Assembly (NCBI RefSeq): GCF_029962835.1
Contig: NC_080591.1
Coordinates: 38,509,501-38,573,500, forward strand
Origin: Magnolia sinica
Taxonomy: Eukaryota; Streptophyta; Magnoliopsida; Magnoliales; Magnoliaceae
DNA length: 64,000 nucleotides
Direction of reading: 5' to 3'
Made by a program: the position numbers and the translations under genes. Shown in pieces: positions 41,200-53,518 of this stretch (its first letter is position 1; the number at the start of each line of letters is the position of its first letter). The notes under the pieces were generated by a model. The model did no database searches. It saw only the letters and a program-made list of their open reading frames with translations, and had not been told where the DNA came from.

Positions 41200-42422
41200 A
41201 GTCAACATGAGAATACACCCATCTGAGCCGAAAACACGAGAAAAGGACCATCGAATGAACTAGCGTGCCACACGAGGCCCATACGCTCGAGCCCAGCCCG
41301 AGCCTTGCTCGGGCGGTAGTTTAACTACCGCCAGTGGTACTCCAATTACTGCCGCTCGCGAGGCGCGTGTGTTCTTCGAGCAACAATTGGCCCAACGTCC
41401 AAAAATCAACTTTAACCTCCTATCCGACCTTATTTACTGTTTTACCAACCCCAAGAATCAATGGGAGTGTGCCATGTGGCGTTTCTCTCCCTTCAACCAC
41501 TCATAACTTGCCACATCAACTTTTACCCCTCCTAAACCTTACAATTACCATAAAACCATTGGAGAAGGCTATAAATAGCCTTTTCCTCTTCTCATTTTCA
41601 CACAACACCTTCTCATCCAAGAGAGAGAAAGAGGAAGAAAGACGAAGAGAAGAAGAGAGTGAGAGTGAGGGTAAGAGAGGGCTCCCAAGCCTCCAAGATC
41701 AGATTTTTCTAGCCATCTCTTAGCCTCCTCCTAACCTTCTCAATCCCAAGTCTAGCCTGGATTGGTCATGGTTCGGTCCATGTTTTAGTCTATTCAAGTT
41801 CAAGCCAAAGATCCATTCATCTTATACTTAAGCATTCATCATGACATTTATTCCCTTCTCAACCCCCTTGCTCCTCTAGATTGTTAGTGAGCGTATGCTC
41901 TATGACTTACCGTGCATCGAATCCTGTCACATCAGAAACTCCTAGTAGTCTAGTTCACTTTTCTTATCTCTTCGTATAAGCATCATCACATCCGCCTTCT
42001 AGACACACCATCGAACGTATGCTCTGTGGCTTGCCGAAATTTCAGATCTTACCACATCAGAAATCTACGCGTATACTTAGTCTCATCTCGACCACAGCAT
42101 CCATCATCCTTTAAGATTATTTTTCCACACCAAGTAGAGACCCCACTTTGGTAGAGGCAGAAAGGGTGCCTAACAACTTCCCTTTCTATAACGAAGGTCC
42201 TTTACCCAGAATCCCAGATCGCAGACCAGGAATCAATCTAAGGTAGGAGAATCTTCAGATTTCTCTAAACCTTACATATTTCGCAGGTTCTAGCCGACTG
42301 TGGGATTCTGAGATTAATTGGCTAGTGATGACTCCAACATCCACAAATCAGCCTACCAATTCCCACCTACCACACCCCAAAAACATTTAAATCCGCGTGG
42401 GCGCCGATTTCCAGCGTCTACA
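41200..42422 (+). mobile_element. 5' LTR of the Tat-lineage retrotransposon (left end unresolved)
   Basis: The LTR ends in cagcgtctaca at 42422, three bases before the primer-binding site. A TATA box (TATAAATA, 41570-41577) is followed by a leader with a purine-rich block (41618-41670), the usual U3-R-U5 layout. A pair of palindromes lies at 41312-41352. I could not fix the left end; a TGTAAACAAC at 41024-41033 is one candidate. A matching 3' LTR was not found in the window. Confidence 0.6.
41312..41352. repeat. Paired palindromes in the LTR U3
   Basis: ggcggtagtttaactaccgcc (21 bp, inverted arms of 9) is followed at once by agtggtactccaattactgc, an imperfect second palindrome. The same two-palindrome unit occurs at 59619-59661 and 62522-62564. 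It lies about 220-260 bp upstream of the TATA box. Confidence 0.7.
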
Positions 42423-42425
42423 GAA

Positions 42426-42443
42426 TGGCGACTCCACTGGGGA
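42426..42443 (+). other. Primer-binding site
   Basis: TGGCGACTCCACTGGGGA just after the LTR end begins with TGG, the complement of a tRNA 3' CCA end. The position fits the (-)strand primer-binding site of a Ty3/gypsy element. Which tRNA it pairs with was not determined. Confidence 0.65.
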
Positions 42444-42616
42444 CTTGCTAGAACTCATTAGCCGTGACCCAACTCAAAAACGTGTGGAGTTCTAAGCTCA
42501 AGGGACATTCATCACTACATTCACATATAAAAAAAAATTAAAAAAAATCCACCAGTCTTTGGCTTACCCTTGCTTAGGCATAAATTCAAATCATGACCAC
42601 TTGATCCCAGGCAGCC

Positions 42617-44371
42617 ATGACTTCTCAAGCTACCTATGAAGAAGAGTCGGCGGCTTAGCTAGCTCCTGAAACATCAACACCAGCACCAGCACCGACACCG
42701 GTGCTCATACCTCCGACAGTTCTAATAAATCCTCCAGACAATGTAACCTTGAGTGAGATGACCCAAAGTTTCCGAGCACTACAAGAAACATTGCTTCGCC
42801 TAGTGCCAAGTGCTTCACCAAACACACAGGCAGCACAACCTAGTGTGTAAAATAGCTCAATCCCTCAAACACCTTTCGCTTTCTCCCTTATTCCTCCAGC
42901 AAATCTTGTATTCCCTCTTCTAGAGGAGTCAGCACATCCACAATAGCAACCAACAAACGGGAGCAATCCTCCCACACATCACTACTCAACACATCTCAAC
43001 AATCAGGTTACAACACAGGTTCCCCCTAATGGGAATCACGGACAAGAACTAGCAGATGCCCATGAAGGGGGTCAGTTTCGAGTCCAGCTCACTCCCCCTA
43101 ATGGGAGCAACATTCCGAAATTGGCAGATACCCCACGAAGGAACCATTTCCGAACATCACACCCTCCTCCAAAAGGGAGTGGCGTTCAATTCCAGCTACC
43201 TCCCGCCACTAGGAGTCCATCCTCTTTTCAGCAACCCCACATTCTCAGAAACCAAAGGGTCGAAGAAGTCGATCCTTATGAGGAAGAAGCAGCGCAAGCC
43301 CTACAACAAGGGGCAAGGTATCCGCAACACAGCAAGTCAGAAATCGAGGAGCTACGAGAACAACTACAGATGGTACAAAATAAACTACAAAGATAGCAAG
43401 GAGTGGATCATCCATCTACCAAATTTAGGGACCTGTGTCCCTTTCCAGATGCTCGGTTGCCTCCAAACTTTGAGGTACCCAAATTCAAAAGATACAATGG
43501 TAGTGGGTGCCCTACAGCACATCTAAAAGCATTTTGTGGGGAACTCAATGTGATAGCAGGGAATGATGGAGCTTTGATATGGCTCTTTCAGAAATCCCTT
43601 AAAGGCGATGCTCTAAATTGGTATACATCGCTGGTTAGCCATCAGATTAGGATCTGGGAAAGGCTCTCCCAGCCATTCATTGACCGATTTTCCTACAATC
43701 TGAACATGTCTCCAAGAAGGGCAGATCTGACTTCCTTGAGATAAAAAAAGTGACGAATCATTGTCAGCATACGTGGGACGATAATGTGCCATGGTGGCCC
43801 AAATGAGAAACTCCATTGACGATGAAGAGTAGATATCCATGATTGTCCATTCAGTACGCCCAAACATTTCAGGATATCTAATTTCATACCCATATGTAAA
43901 TTTCTCCCAGCTCATTTAAGCTGAAGAATAGGTGGAAGCCGAGATCAGAGCTGGAACCATTTCCCCATGGCCGCATCAGGCCCCCTAAATCAAAAGAAAC
44001 AAAGTCGAGAGAAAACCTATCGGATAGGGGAATGGAAACAGCACTGCTCCCGCACAACGCACTACAGAGGTCTACAATATCGTCACCAACACTTAAGGCA
44101 ACTAGTACGCTCCACAACCAGAGCCACAGTAAGATAGGCATACCAGCCACAACTGAATAAGCAGTACCAACCACAGCAAGCCCAACAGGGATATCAGGCA
44201 CAACTGCCTCAACAATAACAACAACAGCCTAAGGGAAATGCGCAAACTCAATACAGGTAGGCCATATTGGGCAGGAAGTTCACTCTGCTTGCACAAACGT
44301 TCACTCTTGACGCCACTCCAGCGCTACTTCTGTCAAATCCCCTGCCACCGGGATAAATGAAAACCAGTATT
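42617..44371 (+). pseudogene. Tat retrotransposon gag, part 1
   Basis: ATG at 42617 opens a Pro-rich N-terminus. The capsid domain follows: PPNFEVPKFKRYNGSGCPTA near 43460, IWLFQKSLKGDALNWYTSL near 43578, LSQPFIDRFSYNLNMSP near 43665. Stops occur at 42656, near 42848, near 42945 and at 43394-43396. After 43744 the frame shifts by one, with pieces like SDESLSAYVGR and MRNSIDDEE. It stops being readable at the solo-LTR insertion point (44376), which lies in the zinc-knuckle region. Gag forms the particle core in the retrotransposon cycle; this copy cannot make it. Confidence 0.8.
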
Positions 44372-44376
44372 GCGCA

Positions 44377-45198
44377 TGTAAGACCCGTATCCTAGTCCGT
44401 ACCGTTCCGTTAGCTTCCGTGGTCCTTCCAGTCGAATTTCAGCAACCTTCACACCGTATCCGACGATTGCGCGTGATCCTAAACCAGGTCCCGCATACCC
44501 AAGTCGATTCCAACAGAAACTTATATCATAACGACCGCGCCGTCGCCACGGTTCCAACACCGCGACTCGCGCACCGAACCGATACCCAGGCTAAAAGATG
44601 TCGGTCTGCGTTTATTCCGAAGAAATGCCGCGCATTGCGAATTACGAGGGAATCTCTACCGCATGTCCCATCAATCAATCAATCAATCAATCAAGTACAC
44701 TCTATACCTCAAGTACAAGTCAAGTACATGCAACCTATCTCTCTCTTTTCCATAAGTCAACTCTCTCTCTCCCTACCCATCCCTCTTTTACCAATTTTCA
44801 AACCAAACCATACCTCCCATCACCTCTCCTTACATCACCCATCACTCCATCACTTCTTATCATCCATCACTTCTCTTTCTCTCTCATTTCTCAAATCTCC
44901 CAATCAACAAAAAATTTCACACGTCCAACCCCTCTCTCCCAACCCACAAGTGTGGTCCACCTTCTCATTTTCCATCTACACCCTCTCATCTTTCATCCAC
45001 ACCATCAATCTCCCATCAACCTCCATCAAAAGGCAAGCTAAGGAGCATTGGAGTCTAAGGGACCAAGAAGAAAGAAGATAAGGTGGGTGATCTACCGTTG
45101 TTTTCAATTTTAAGGGTCACTTGTTGTGGGACTCACTTGATGTATGTGTTGTATCAATGGAGGGCCCATAGTGGCGGGGTCCCTCCTCTCTATCACCG

Positions 45199-45244
<46 letters not shown>

Positions 45245-45344
45245 CTCCCTAGAATGAAGTGGGCCCTATCAAATCATGTTAAATCCACTCCATTCATCAA
45301 TGGAGAGGCCCACCACATTTTAGGCAAAAATCACCATCCGGTGG

Positions 45345-45380
<36 letters not shown>

Positions 45381-46853
45381 TATATTATACTTATATTATG
45401 CTAATATATAAATATACATATATATATATATAGTTGTGGGCCACGTCCATGTGGGACCCACCACAATACATGTGTTTATCCATACCATCTAGCGTCACTG
45501 GACGCTGGACGGGCCAGGCTAACATGGAGTGTGTACTGATGTGGGTGTGTAGGAACAAAAAAAAAGGAAAAGTTGCTTTTAGGGTGGGCCATTCATGTAG
45601 GCCCCACCTTGATGTATATACACAATCTAAGCCGTCCATCCTTCTCCTTAGATCACTTTAGGCGTTGAGCCAAATTTTGGGACCAATCCGATTCTTGAGC
45701 GGGCCATACCATAAGAAATAGCGGTAATACCGTTAAAAACCACCTTGAATCTTCTATTCGCCAAGAACGCATTACATATTGGTCTCATTTAGTCAATCAG
45801 AGGCCGTAGAATCCAATGGCCAGATTGGATTTTTCAGATGTGGGCCATACCTATGAAAAACCACAGATTCCTATGAAAAACCACAGATTCAAAAAAAAAA
45901 AAAAAACAAGCAGCATGCAGCAGGAGCGCTGCTGCTGTCAGAGCGCCGCAGGCGCTGCCTGCACCCGACGATGGGTGGACCGGCTGGGCCTCACGGCTCC
46001 AGCTGTGGGCCCCACGTGATGCGTTTCAAACATCAACACCGTGCGTTTGGTGGGCCATCATCCTGGCTACAGTCCACCCAAAAATCAGCCGTATATGGAA
46101 CTCAGGTGGGCCATACCATCTAAAATCATGTGAGGACATGCCTAAACATATAAAATTACTGGGTGGGGCCTACCTGAAATTTGGATGCGACTGGAACTTG
46201 GCCTGAACCCTCAGCCAGGTGGGACACACATAATGGGTGGGTTGGATTTGTGAACCACATCATGGTGGGCCCTAGTCCACGTGACCTCATGAATAGATTG
46301 GATGGTAATAAACATTACCATGGGCCCATGGTCCACGTGACCTGTGAATAGTTTGGATGGCAAACAAACATCACTGTGGGCCCTACCCCCCTGGTCCACG
46401 TGACCTTATGAACAGTTGGATGGCAAATAAATAGTATAGTGGGCAATAAATAGTACAGTGGGCCCTAGGTTTGAGTGGCCTTATGAATAGTTTGGATGTC
46501 AAATAAATAATATCGTGGGCCCCTAGGTTTGAGTGATCTTATCAATGGGTTGGATGAGAAATAAACATTATGGTAAGCCCCACATGGGACCCACTTATGT
46601 ATGTATTCTAATCCTCACCCTTCGTTAGTGTGGGCTCCACCATGATGCATGTGTTTCATCCAAACCGTCCAACCATTTTGGAGATTATTTAAGGCCGATT
46701 GTTGAGGCCCACCTTGGTGTATTAGTGGTCCTTGTTGAGGCCTACTTTGATTTGTATAGGGCCCATATTATGGGCCCCATTGTGATGTATGTAAGGCCCA
46801 TGTGACTAGGCCCATGTTGATGCATTTGTGGCCTGTCCTTGAGGCACACCTTG

Positions 46854-46884
<31 letters not shown>

Positions 46885-48441
46885 ACCCATGTATGAGGCC
46901 ATTTGATGTATTAGAGGCCCATGGGTTGAGGCCCAATAGGACGTACATAATGTCCCTTGTAGTGTGACTCCACCATAGCATATGTATTAACATTCATAAC
47001 GGGCCACGCCTTGGGAGCAATGTTGGTTTGACGTCCACATTGAATGGATAATGTTGGTTAAATGTCCGCATTATAACTCTCCCTAAAGCCCACTGATAGG
47101 CCCATACTTGTAGTAAGTAGGCCGTCTAGGCCCATCTTCATTATACACAGAGCCCATCTCTTTATACATGTTTAGTATTGATCCATGATTCATGATCATT
47201 TGCATCATATGCATGCCTGATGTGAAGAGTGACCAATCATAGCATATGCCTTCGGGCAGACTGTTTATGGGCTCCCTGATAGGCGGAGTTGCCCCATATA
47301 AGTGCATGGTACACGCAGGACTGTTGCATGACTGATATTGTGACTCATGCACTTGCATTTGTGTGATTGTAGTTACTGTATGCCCTAGCGACATCAGGGC
47401 CATAGCCTCCACAGACACATTGTGGATGGCAGGATTGGATACCGAAAATATTTGGTTCTAGCATACGGGGGCCATAGATGTCCCTGGGTGAAAATCTCTA
47501 AACCCGATGGTACCAGAGGATGACTCCAACGTCGAGACCGAGTGGATACACGAGTGCGTGAGGGCAGTATACCAGTAAGCCGTGTCTCCCACTGTGTCGT
47601 GGTCGATTGGAAAGGGGTGTGACCTTACCCACCTGAGTGAGGAGGCAATTTCTAGGTTGAGTTTGACTAGCTTGAGGAACCGGTCCGCTATGGATGAACC
47701 GGGCCAGATATTGGCAGGTGGATAGTGAGTTCTCTTTCACCCTCCCAGTTGTGCGTCCAGATAGGGGCGGCAAGTTGGCGTAGAGTGTACTTGACCCCGG
47801 TGATTATCCATACTGAGAACCTCACTGATTTGATGCTCTAGTGAGGAGCTGCATTAGCATGTGGATGAGGATTGACATGCTTGACTTGCACTCTACATCG
47901 CATGGCTTTGATGTGGCCGATCGCATTCATGTTTTGCACCGCATGGCCTTGGTATGGCTGATTGCATACATGTGTCCATCAGCATGATCCCGCATTTCTC
48001 TGACCTTGCATCCTTAGCACGCTCATATTGCGCACACACTTACACCACCCTCTAAGCTTTTTATAAGCTTATGCACGATTGATGCATGCAGGTGACACTA
48101 GGTCGCAGCCGTAGCATAGCAGCAGTAGGAGTGTGTGGTCTAGCCTTTGGAGTTTTGTTATTCGCATTATCTTGTATTTTCCTTCAGACGCATTGTACTT
48201 AAAAGTTTTTTATCATAGTGAATTTTGTGATGGTGTTCTTGTGTTTATTGTTCGTGGGTTATGCTTTTGGTTATGCTCATTACGAATCAAATGATATTAG
48301 AAATCCTCCTTGTGGGATCCCAGGATCGAAACCTGGTAAATGGGTACTCGGAGCCGAGAATGGGGTTCTACGGAGGCTGTCGGCGCCGGATTCGGTGATC
48401 GAAAATTTTGTGAGACCGGTTTCCGGGTTTGGGGCGTGACA
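44377..48441 (+). mobile_element. Solo LTR, 4.07 kb, inserted in gag
   Basis: Begins TGTAAGACCCGTATCC and ends GGTTTGGGGCGTGACA; the ends are inverted (TGTAAGACCC / TGTCACGCCC). Flanks are gcgca on both sides (44372-44376 and 48442-48446), a perfect 5-bp TSD. Inside are no retrotransposon genes, but (TCAA)n near 44670, (CT)n at 45195-45240, (TA)n at 45347-45378, (TG)n at 46866-46883, and many copies of 'gggcccaccatgatg' and 'gaacagattggatgg'-like phrases. Removing it and one TSD copy restores a continuous gag zinc-knuckle reading across the junction, which proves the insertion order. Open frames inside have no family match. Confidence 0.92.
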
Positions 48442-48446
48442 GCGCA

Positions 48447-49603
48447 TATCACCAGGCTCCTAGTCATCTAACAGACCATTGTTTCGCCTTGAAACATGCG
48501 GTCCAAGATTTGATCGAGTGCCAGAAGATTGCGATCACCCCACAAGCTGGTAGTACCACTCAAGCCAACATTCTTTAAAATCCCTCACCATCACATCAAG
48601 CAGGACCCAACACATCTGACACCTCTACCATTAATATCATTGAAAAAGAACGTCCCGCATACTCCTCCCCGCATCACTCCAAATAGGCAATCATGCCCGA
48701 TACAACAAATCGGACATGGGGATACTGACAAGCGCCTCCACTTGGGCCATAGGTATTCCTTGAAGCAACACCAACAACACCACCTCTCATCCTTGAAGCA
48801 ATACCAACAACACCACTCCTCATCCTTAAAGCGGCACCAACAGCACAGCCTCCCATCTTCCAAAGGGCATCAACAACACCCACCAGGTCACAATCTTAGC
48901 CTCTCTCTCTCTCTCTCTCCAAGGGGCATGTCCAGCCCCATCCTCAGCATATCCAAATAGGTCAAATTTTGAACCCCTCATTCTTCCGATAGGCCTCCCT
49001 GATTTAACCCTTTTAACCTTGCAAAGGGCACCCCCAGTCCAATCCCCAAGTTTCCTAATGCCTCACCAACTGGCACATGCCCAGATTATCCCTCCTTTAC
49101 AAAGTACACATCAAGATGAGAAGGAAAATCTCACTATCAAATCCCCTCAGGATCCAGTCGTACTACAAGGAAAATCATCAAGTCCACCACAAACGGTTCC
49201 GGTAACGAATCTGCAGCCTCAGGATCCGGTGATATACTTGGAAGGAAGGACGATTCCCTCCTATAACACAAAGGCAGTCCCATAACACTATCCAGAGTGC
49301 GCTGAAGTGGGCAACAATGGTAGGTATTTTAGGAGAGATAATCAGAACCTAAAGGAAACCCGCGGAACCTTGTCAGGAACAACCCACAAAGCTGACGATG
49401 CTTACGACATAGCGGTTCAGCTCAAATCCATTCCCGCACAAATTTTCATTTGGGAACTCTTGTGCACGTCAAGATCGCATCGAGAAATCTTTATGAAAAC
49501 CCTGAACGATGCACACATCTCTCCTGACGTACCTCCTGAAATGGTGACAAGCATTATCAGATAACTCCTCGCACCACAAGCCATTATTTTCTCTGATGAT
49601 GAG
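48447..49603 (+). pseudogene. Tat gag end and gag-protease spacer
   Basis: The frame right after the insertion reads SHLTDHCFALKHAVQDLIEC, the end of a gag zinc knuckle and linker as in Tat elements. It is followed by Pro/Gln-rich spacer sequence with many stops. At 48749-48880 a 24-30-bp unit (tccttgaagcaacaccaaca-like) is repeated about four times. From 49330 the frame carries DAYDIAVQLKSIPAQIFIWE and MKTLNDAHISPDVPPEMV, the pre-protease segment typical of this lineage. Confidence 0.65.
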
Positions 49604-49912
49604 TTGCCACCTGAAGGTCGCAAACATGGGTGCTCACTAAACATAGCTGTCCGTTACAAAAATTTCAAAATCCCACTTATACTCATTGACAATGGATCAA
49701 GCCTTAATGTTTACCCTTTGAGGACTGCTGAACGTTTGGGAATAGAACTGTCTTCTTTCAGGCCTAGTACCATGAGTGTTAGAGCCTTCGATAACGCCCG
49801 AAGGCAATTAGAGGCGGAAATAGACATTGAGTTACAAATCGGGCCAGACATGACTCTTGTCACATTTCAAATCATTGACATTTCTGCCTCATTTAACCTT
49901 TTGTTAGGATGA
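49604..49912 (+). pseudogene. Aspartic protease domain of pol
   Basis: The active-site loop reads DNGSS rather than DTGSS/DSGSS, which is usual in Tat/Ogre elements. The flap region and the ...SFNLLLG end match the retropepsin fold. The frame stops with TGA at 49910-49912, where Arg is expected before PWLHAV. Confidence 0.75.
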
Positions 49913-51196
49913 CCATGGCTCCATGCTGTTGGAGCCATCGCATCCACTCTCCATCAAAGGGTTAAATTCCCTTCGAGAAATCGAATAATTTCAGTGCTAG
50001 CTGAACCAGAAATCGTCCTACCAGTGGCAGTCAATACCCTAGAAACTGACATTCCAGTGATTGACATCCAGCACACGGGAAGCGACATATCATATTATAA
50101 TTTTGAATTCAAAATTGTGAACTCTATCGCCAATCCTTACCTGTTCACATTCTAATATGTCATCCCTCCTGCTAAACGGCTAATCTTGAACTACCGTACC
50201 AAGTTCCATGAGAAAGGTATGGTAGTAAAACCAACGCGTGCCAATGTGTAAAGATAGGGACTGGGATATCAACTGACATCGGAGGATCAGGCTGCAAGGT
50301 CGAAAAAGAGGCAACCGTTCAAGTACACACCCATCGAGTTTGTTAAAGCTGGAACAATCTGTGGTGACATGATGGTCTCTCTTGAGGATCACCTCCAGCG
50401 GCTCAAACTAATAGAACATTCCAGTCAGGAATCCATTTGGCCACCAATACGATGAGATAAGATCCTTTGGGCATCAAAAGCACACCTAATGCCAAGGGCA
50501 GAACCCCCGGACCCATCACAAGAAGTTAGAGGCACGGAGGCAGGGCCACCCATAGAGGACCTAGGACTAGTAGAGCTCGTTGCAAGTCACTTAGGCAAAA
50601 GCGGGGAGGCATCCATCCCCACCAACGGTCAAGGGGAAAAACCCCCACGAACAACCCAACAACATAAGGGGCAAAGCAGCCCATTCATTGGATTGAGAAA
50701 GGGAAATGGCCTTCCCTTGATTGGACAGACGTTAGGGTCCCACCGCAAGAGAAGCCCAAGGAGCTCCAACTTTTGAGTGAAGAGATCGAATCAGACTTCG
50801 ACTCTGAGCCTAGCCTAGCAGACATCATGGTCATCAGGGCGGATGACCCACAGATACAAACAGAGTAAAACAGCAAGATTGAAAGGGGGAAAGAACCAAG
50901 TTAGACAGTCATCCCCCAGATGATCGAGCCGGCCGGTAAGCCACTCACGGATGACAATCTAAAAAAAAAGCCAATGTGAATAGCAGTTTGTACCCCGAAT
51001 CAGGACAAGATCAATCATGGTTTGCAACACCGTCCTGTTCGGGATCCCTTGACAACATAAAAAATCAGAAAACATTCAAAACAAAAAAACAATAGATATT
51101 TCAAAAAACGCGAAAACATCAAATATTTTCCAAAATCATAAAACATTAGAAAATCTTCAAAAATCCAAAACAATAGAAAAACTTGTAAAAATCACC

Positions 51197-52660
51197 GTGC
51201 CAAACACTCCGCACACAGCTCCAGAGTTTGAGGTCAACTTATACAATTTCGATTTAGAGTTGGACTTCGAGCTCATGGGCTTGGATGAAACCAAGGATGA
51301 CGGAAATGATGATATAGCTCTTGAACTCAAGGATTCCCTCGAAAGGTTAGAAACAAAGGCCAACGTTATAGCAAACGATTTCGAAGTTGTGAACTTGGGA
51401 TCACGATCACAGGAACTCCCCAGAGAGGTGCACATTAGTAGATCGCTATCTCCGGAATACAAGCAGAGGATGATGGAATTCTTGAGACCGAGGTTGTCCA
51501 ACTTTGCTTTCTCTTACGAAGATATGTCAGGGCTTGACGAAGATTTGGTGGTACACCACTTACCAATAAAGCCAGACATAAAGCCTGTCAGGCAAAAGCT
51601 ATGAAGAATGAAGCCAGAATGGGCCCTGAAGGTCCGTGATGAAGTCATCAAGCAATACAACGCAGGATTCCTTGTAGTCTCTAACTATCCGGAATGGCTC
51701 GCAAACATCGTACCAGTTCTAAAGAAGGATAGTAAAGTCAGGATGTGTATCGACTTTAGGGACCTCAACAAAGAAAGTCCTAAAGACGATTTCCCTCTGC
51801 CTCACATCGACACACTGGTAGATAATACTGCTGGACACATGATCTTCTCCTTCATTGACGGTTTCTCTGGCTACAATCAAATCAAGATGGGCGTCGAAGA
51901 TTGTGAGAAGATTTATTTCATCACACCATGGGAAACTTTCTGCTATCAGGTTATGCCCTTCGAGCTGAAGAATGGGGGAGCTACATATCAACGAGCCATG
52001 ACTGCCTTATTCCATGACATGATAAACAAGGAAATGGAAGTCTATGTGGATGATATGATCGTCAAGTCTCGCACAATCGAAGGACATTTCGAAGACCTCA
52101 AGAAGCTCTTTGACAGGCTAGAAAAGTTCAAGCTCTGCCTCAACCCTCAAAAATGTGTCTTCGGCGTAACTAGAGGCAAACTGTTAGGCTTCATCGTCAG
52201 TGAAGATGGCATTCGAGTGAACGAAACCAAAACCAAAGTAATCATCGAGATGTCGCCGCCCAGTACCGAAAAAGAGATTCGGGGTTTCCTCGGAAGGATC
52301 CAGTATATCAATCGATTCATCGCACAACTCACACCTATCTGTGAGCCCATATTTAAGCTTTTAAGGAAGAACTCATCAAAGGAATGGAATGACGATTGTC
52401 AAGTAGCCTTCGACAAGATCAAGAAACACCTACTAAATCCCCTAGTGCTCATGTCGCCTTCTCCAGGTAGGTCACTACTGCTGTACATCTCCATCGCAAC
52501 AGAAGTAATCGAATGCGTCCTCGGCCAACACGACGATACAGGGAGAAAGGAGCAAGCGATTTACTATCTAAGACAACGATTCACAAGTTATGAAGCCAAA
52601 TACTCCAACTTAAAGAAAATGTGCCTCGCCTTAGTCTGGGCAACGCAACGATTACAATAA
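51197..52660 (+). pseudogene. Reverse transcriptase and gypsy RNase H of pol
   Basis: From about 51600 the order is MKPEWALKVRDEVIKQYNAG, VRMCIDFRDLNKESPKDDFP, GFSGYNQIKM, then the catalytic YVDDMIVKS near 52045. The thumb and RNase H follow (PLVLMSPSPGRSLLLYI, KEQAIYYLRQRFTSYEAKYS). The catalytic YVDD is intact. Only a TGA at 51602-51604 and a TAA at 52658-52660 break the frame. It is the best preserved block and the best one for placing the lineage. Confidence 0.88.
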
Positions 52661-52762
52661 TACATGATCACTCACCCAATCCTTCTGCTCGCTCGCATGG
52701 ACCCGTTAAAATACTTGTTCAAGAAATCGGCACTAACGGGCAGGATCGTAAAATAGTAACTG

Positions 52763-53290
52763 TTGCTCTCTGAGTTCGACATCACCTATGTCACTCAGAA
52801 AGCAATCAAGGTGCAAGCACTGGTCGACCATTTAGCAGCACACTCTCTGTCAGATTACCAACCACTGAAGACCTTCCCTGACGAGGACATCCTCTTAGTT
52901 GAGGAAAAAGAAAAAAGACAGGCAGGAGAGTGGACACTCTTCTTCGACGGAGCTGTAAATTCAAAAGGGAGTGGGGTAGGAGCCGTACTTTACTCTCCGG
53001 ATGATGACCCAATTCCCATCTCCAGGCGATTGGTGTTCCAATGCACCAGCAACGTGGCTGAGTATAAAGCATGTATCGCTGGTCTAAGAGAAGCCATAAT
53101 CCTCAACGTGAAGAAGTTACGAGTCTTCGGAGACTCACAACTCATCATCAATCAAACGAATGATGACTAGAAGACTAAGGATGAAAAGCTGATCCCATAT
53201 CACGCTTATCTGGAGAATCTGACCGAGGAATTTGAAGAGATCACATTTTCTTACATGCCCCGAGCCAAGAACCAATTTGCGGACGCTCTG
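52763..53290 (+). pseudogene. Second (archaeal-type) RNase H of pol
   Basis: EWTLFFDGAVNSKGSGVGAV, then NVAEYKACIAGLREAI, then LRVFGDSQLIINQ. After a TAG at 53168, where Trp is expected, it runs on to YMPRAKNQFADALATLAGM. The D-E-D-D type residues are visible. This duplicated RNase H marks the Tat lineage of Ty3/gypsy. Confidence 0.8.
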
Positions 53291-53518
53291 GCTACCCTCG
53301 CCGGGATGTTGGAAATCCCAAAAGGAGTTGCTGAATGGGAACTCACCGTCGAACTTTAGGAAGAGCCCGCATTCTGCTTACAGATTGACGAAGCTGAAAC
53401 CTCTCCGAACGGTCAGCCATGGTACGCAGATATTAAGGAATATCTCGAGCATCAAAAGTACCCAGAAGGAGCGACGTCAACCGATCGTCGCACTATCCAA
53501 CGACTAGCATCGCAGTTC

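Noticed and set aside
44419..45081. 220-residue open frame (and overlapping 147-residue frame)
   Set aside because: Lies inside the solo LTR in a pyrimidine-rich leader; composition is Ser/Pro/His/Leu from CT-rich DNA.
48218..48439. Small membrane-like protein MNFVMVFLCLLFVGYAFGYA
   Set aside because: It ends in the LTR terminus and has no conserved pattern; an AT-rich LTR end easily gives a short hydrophobic frame.
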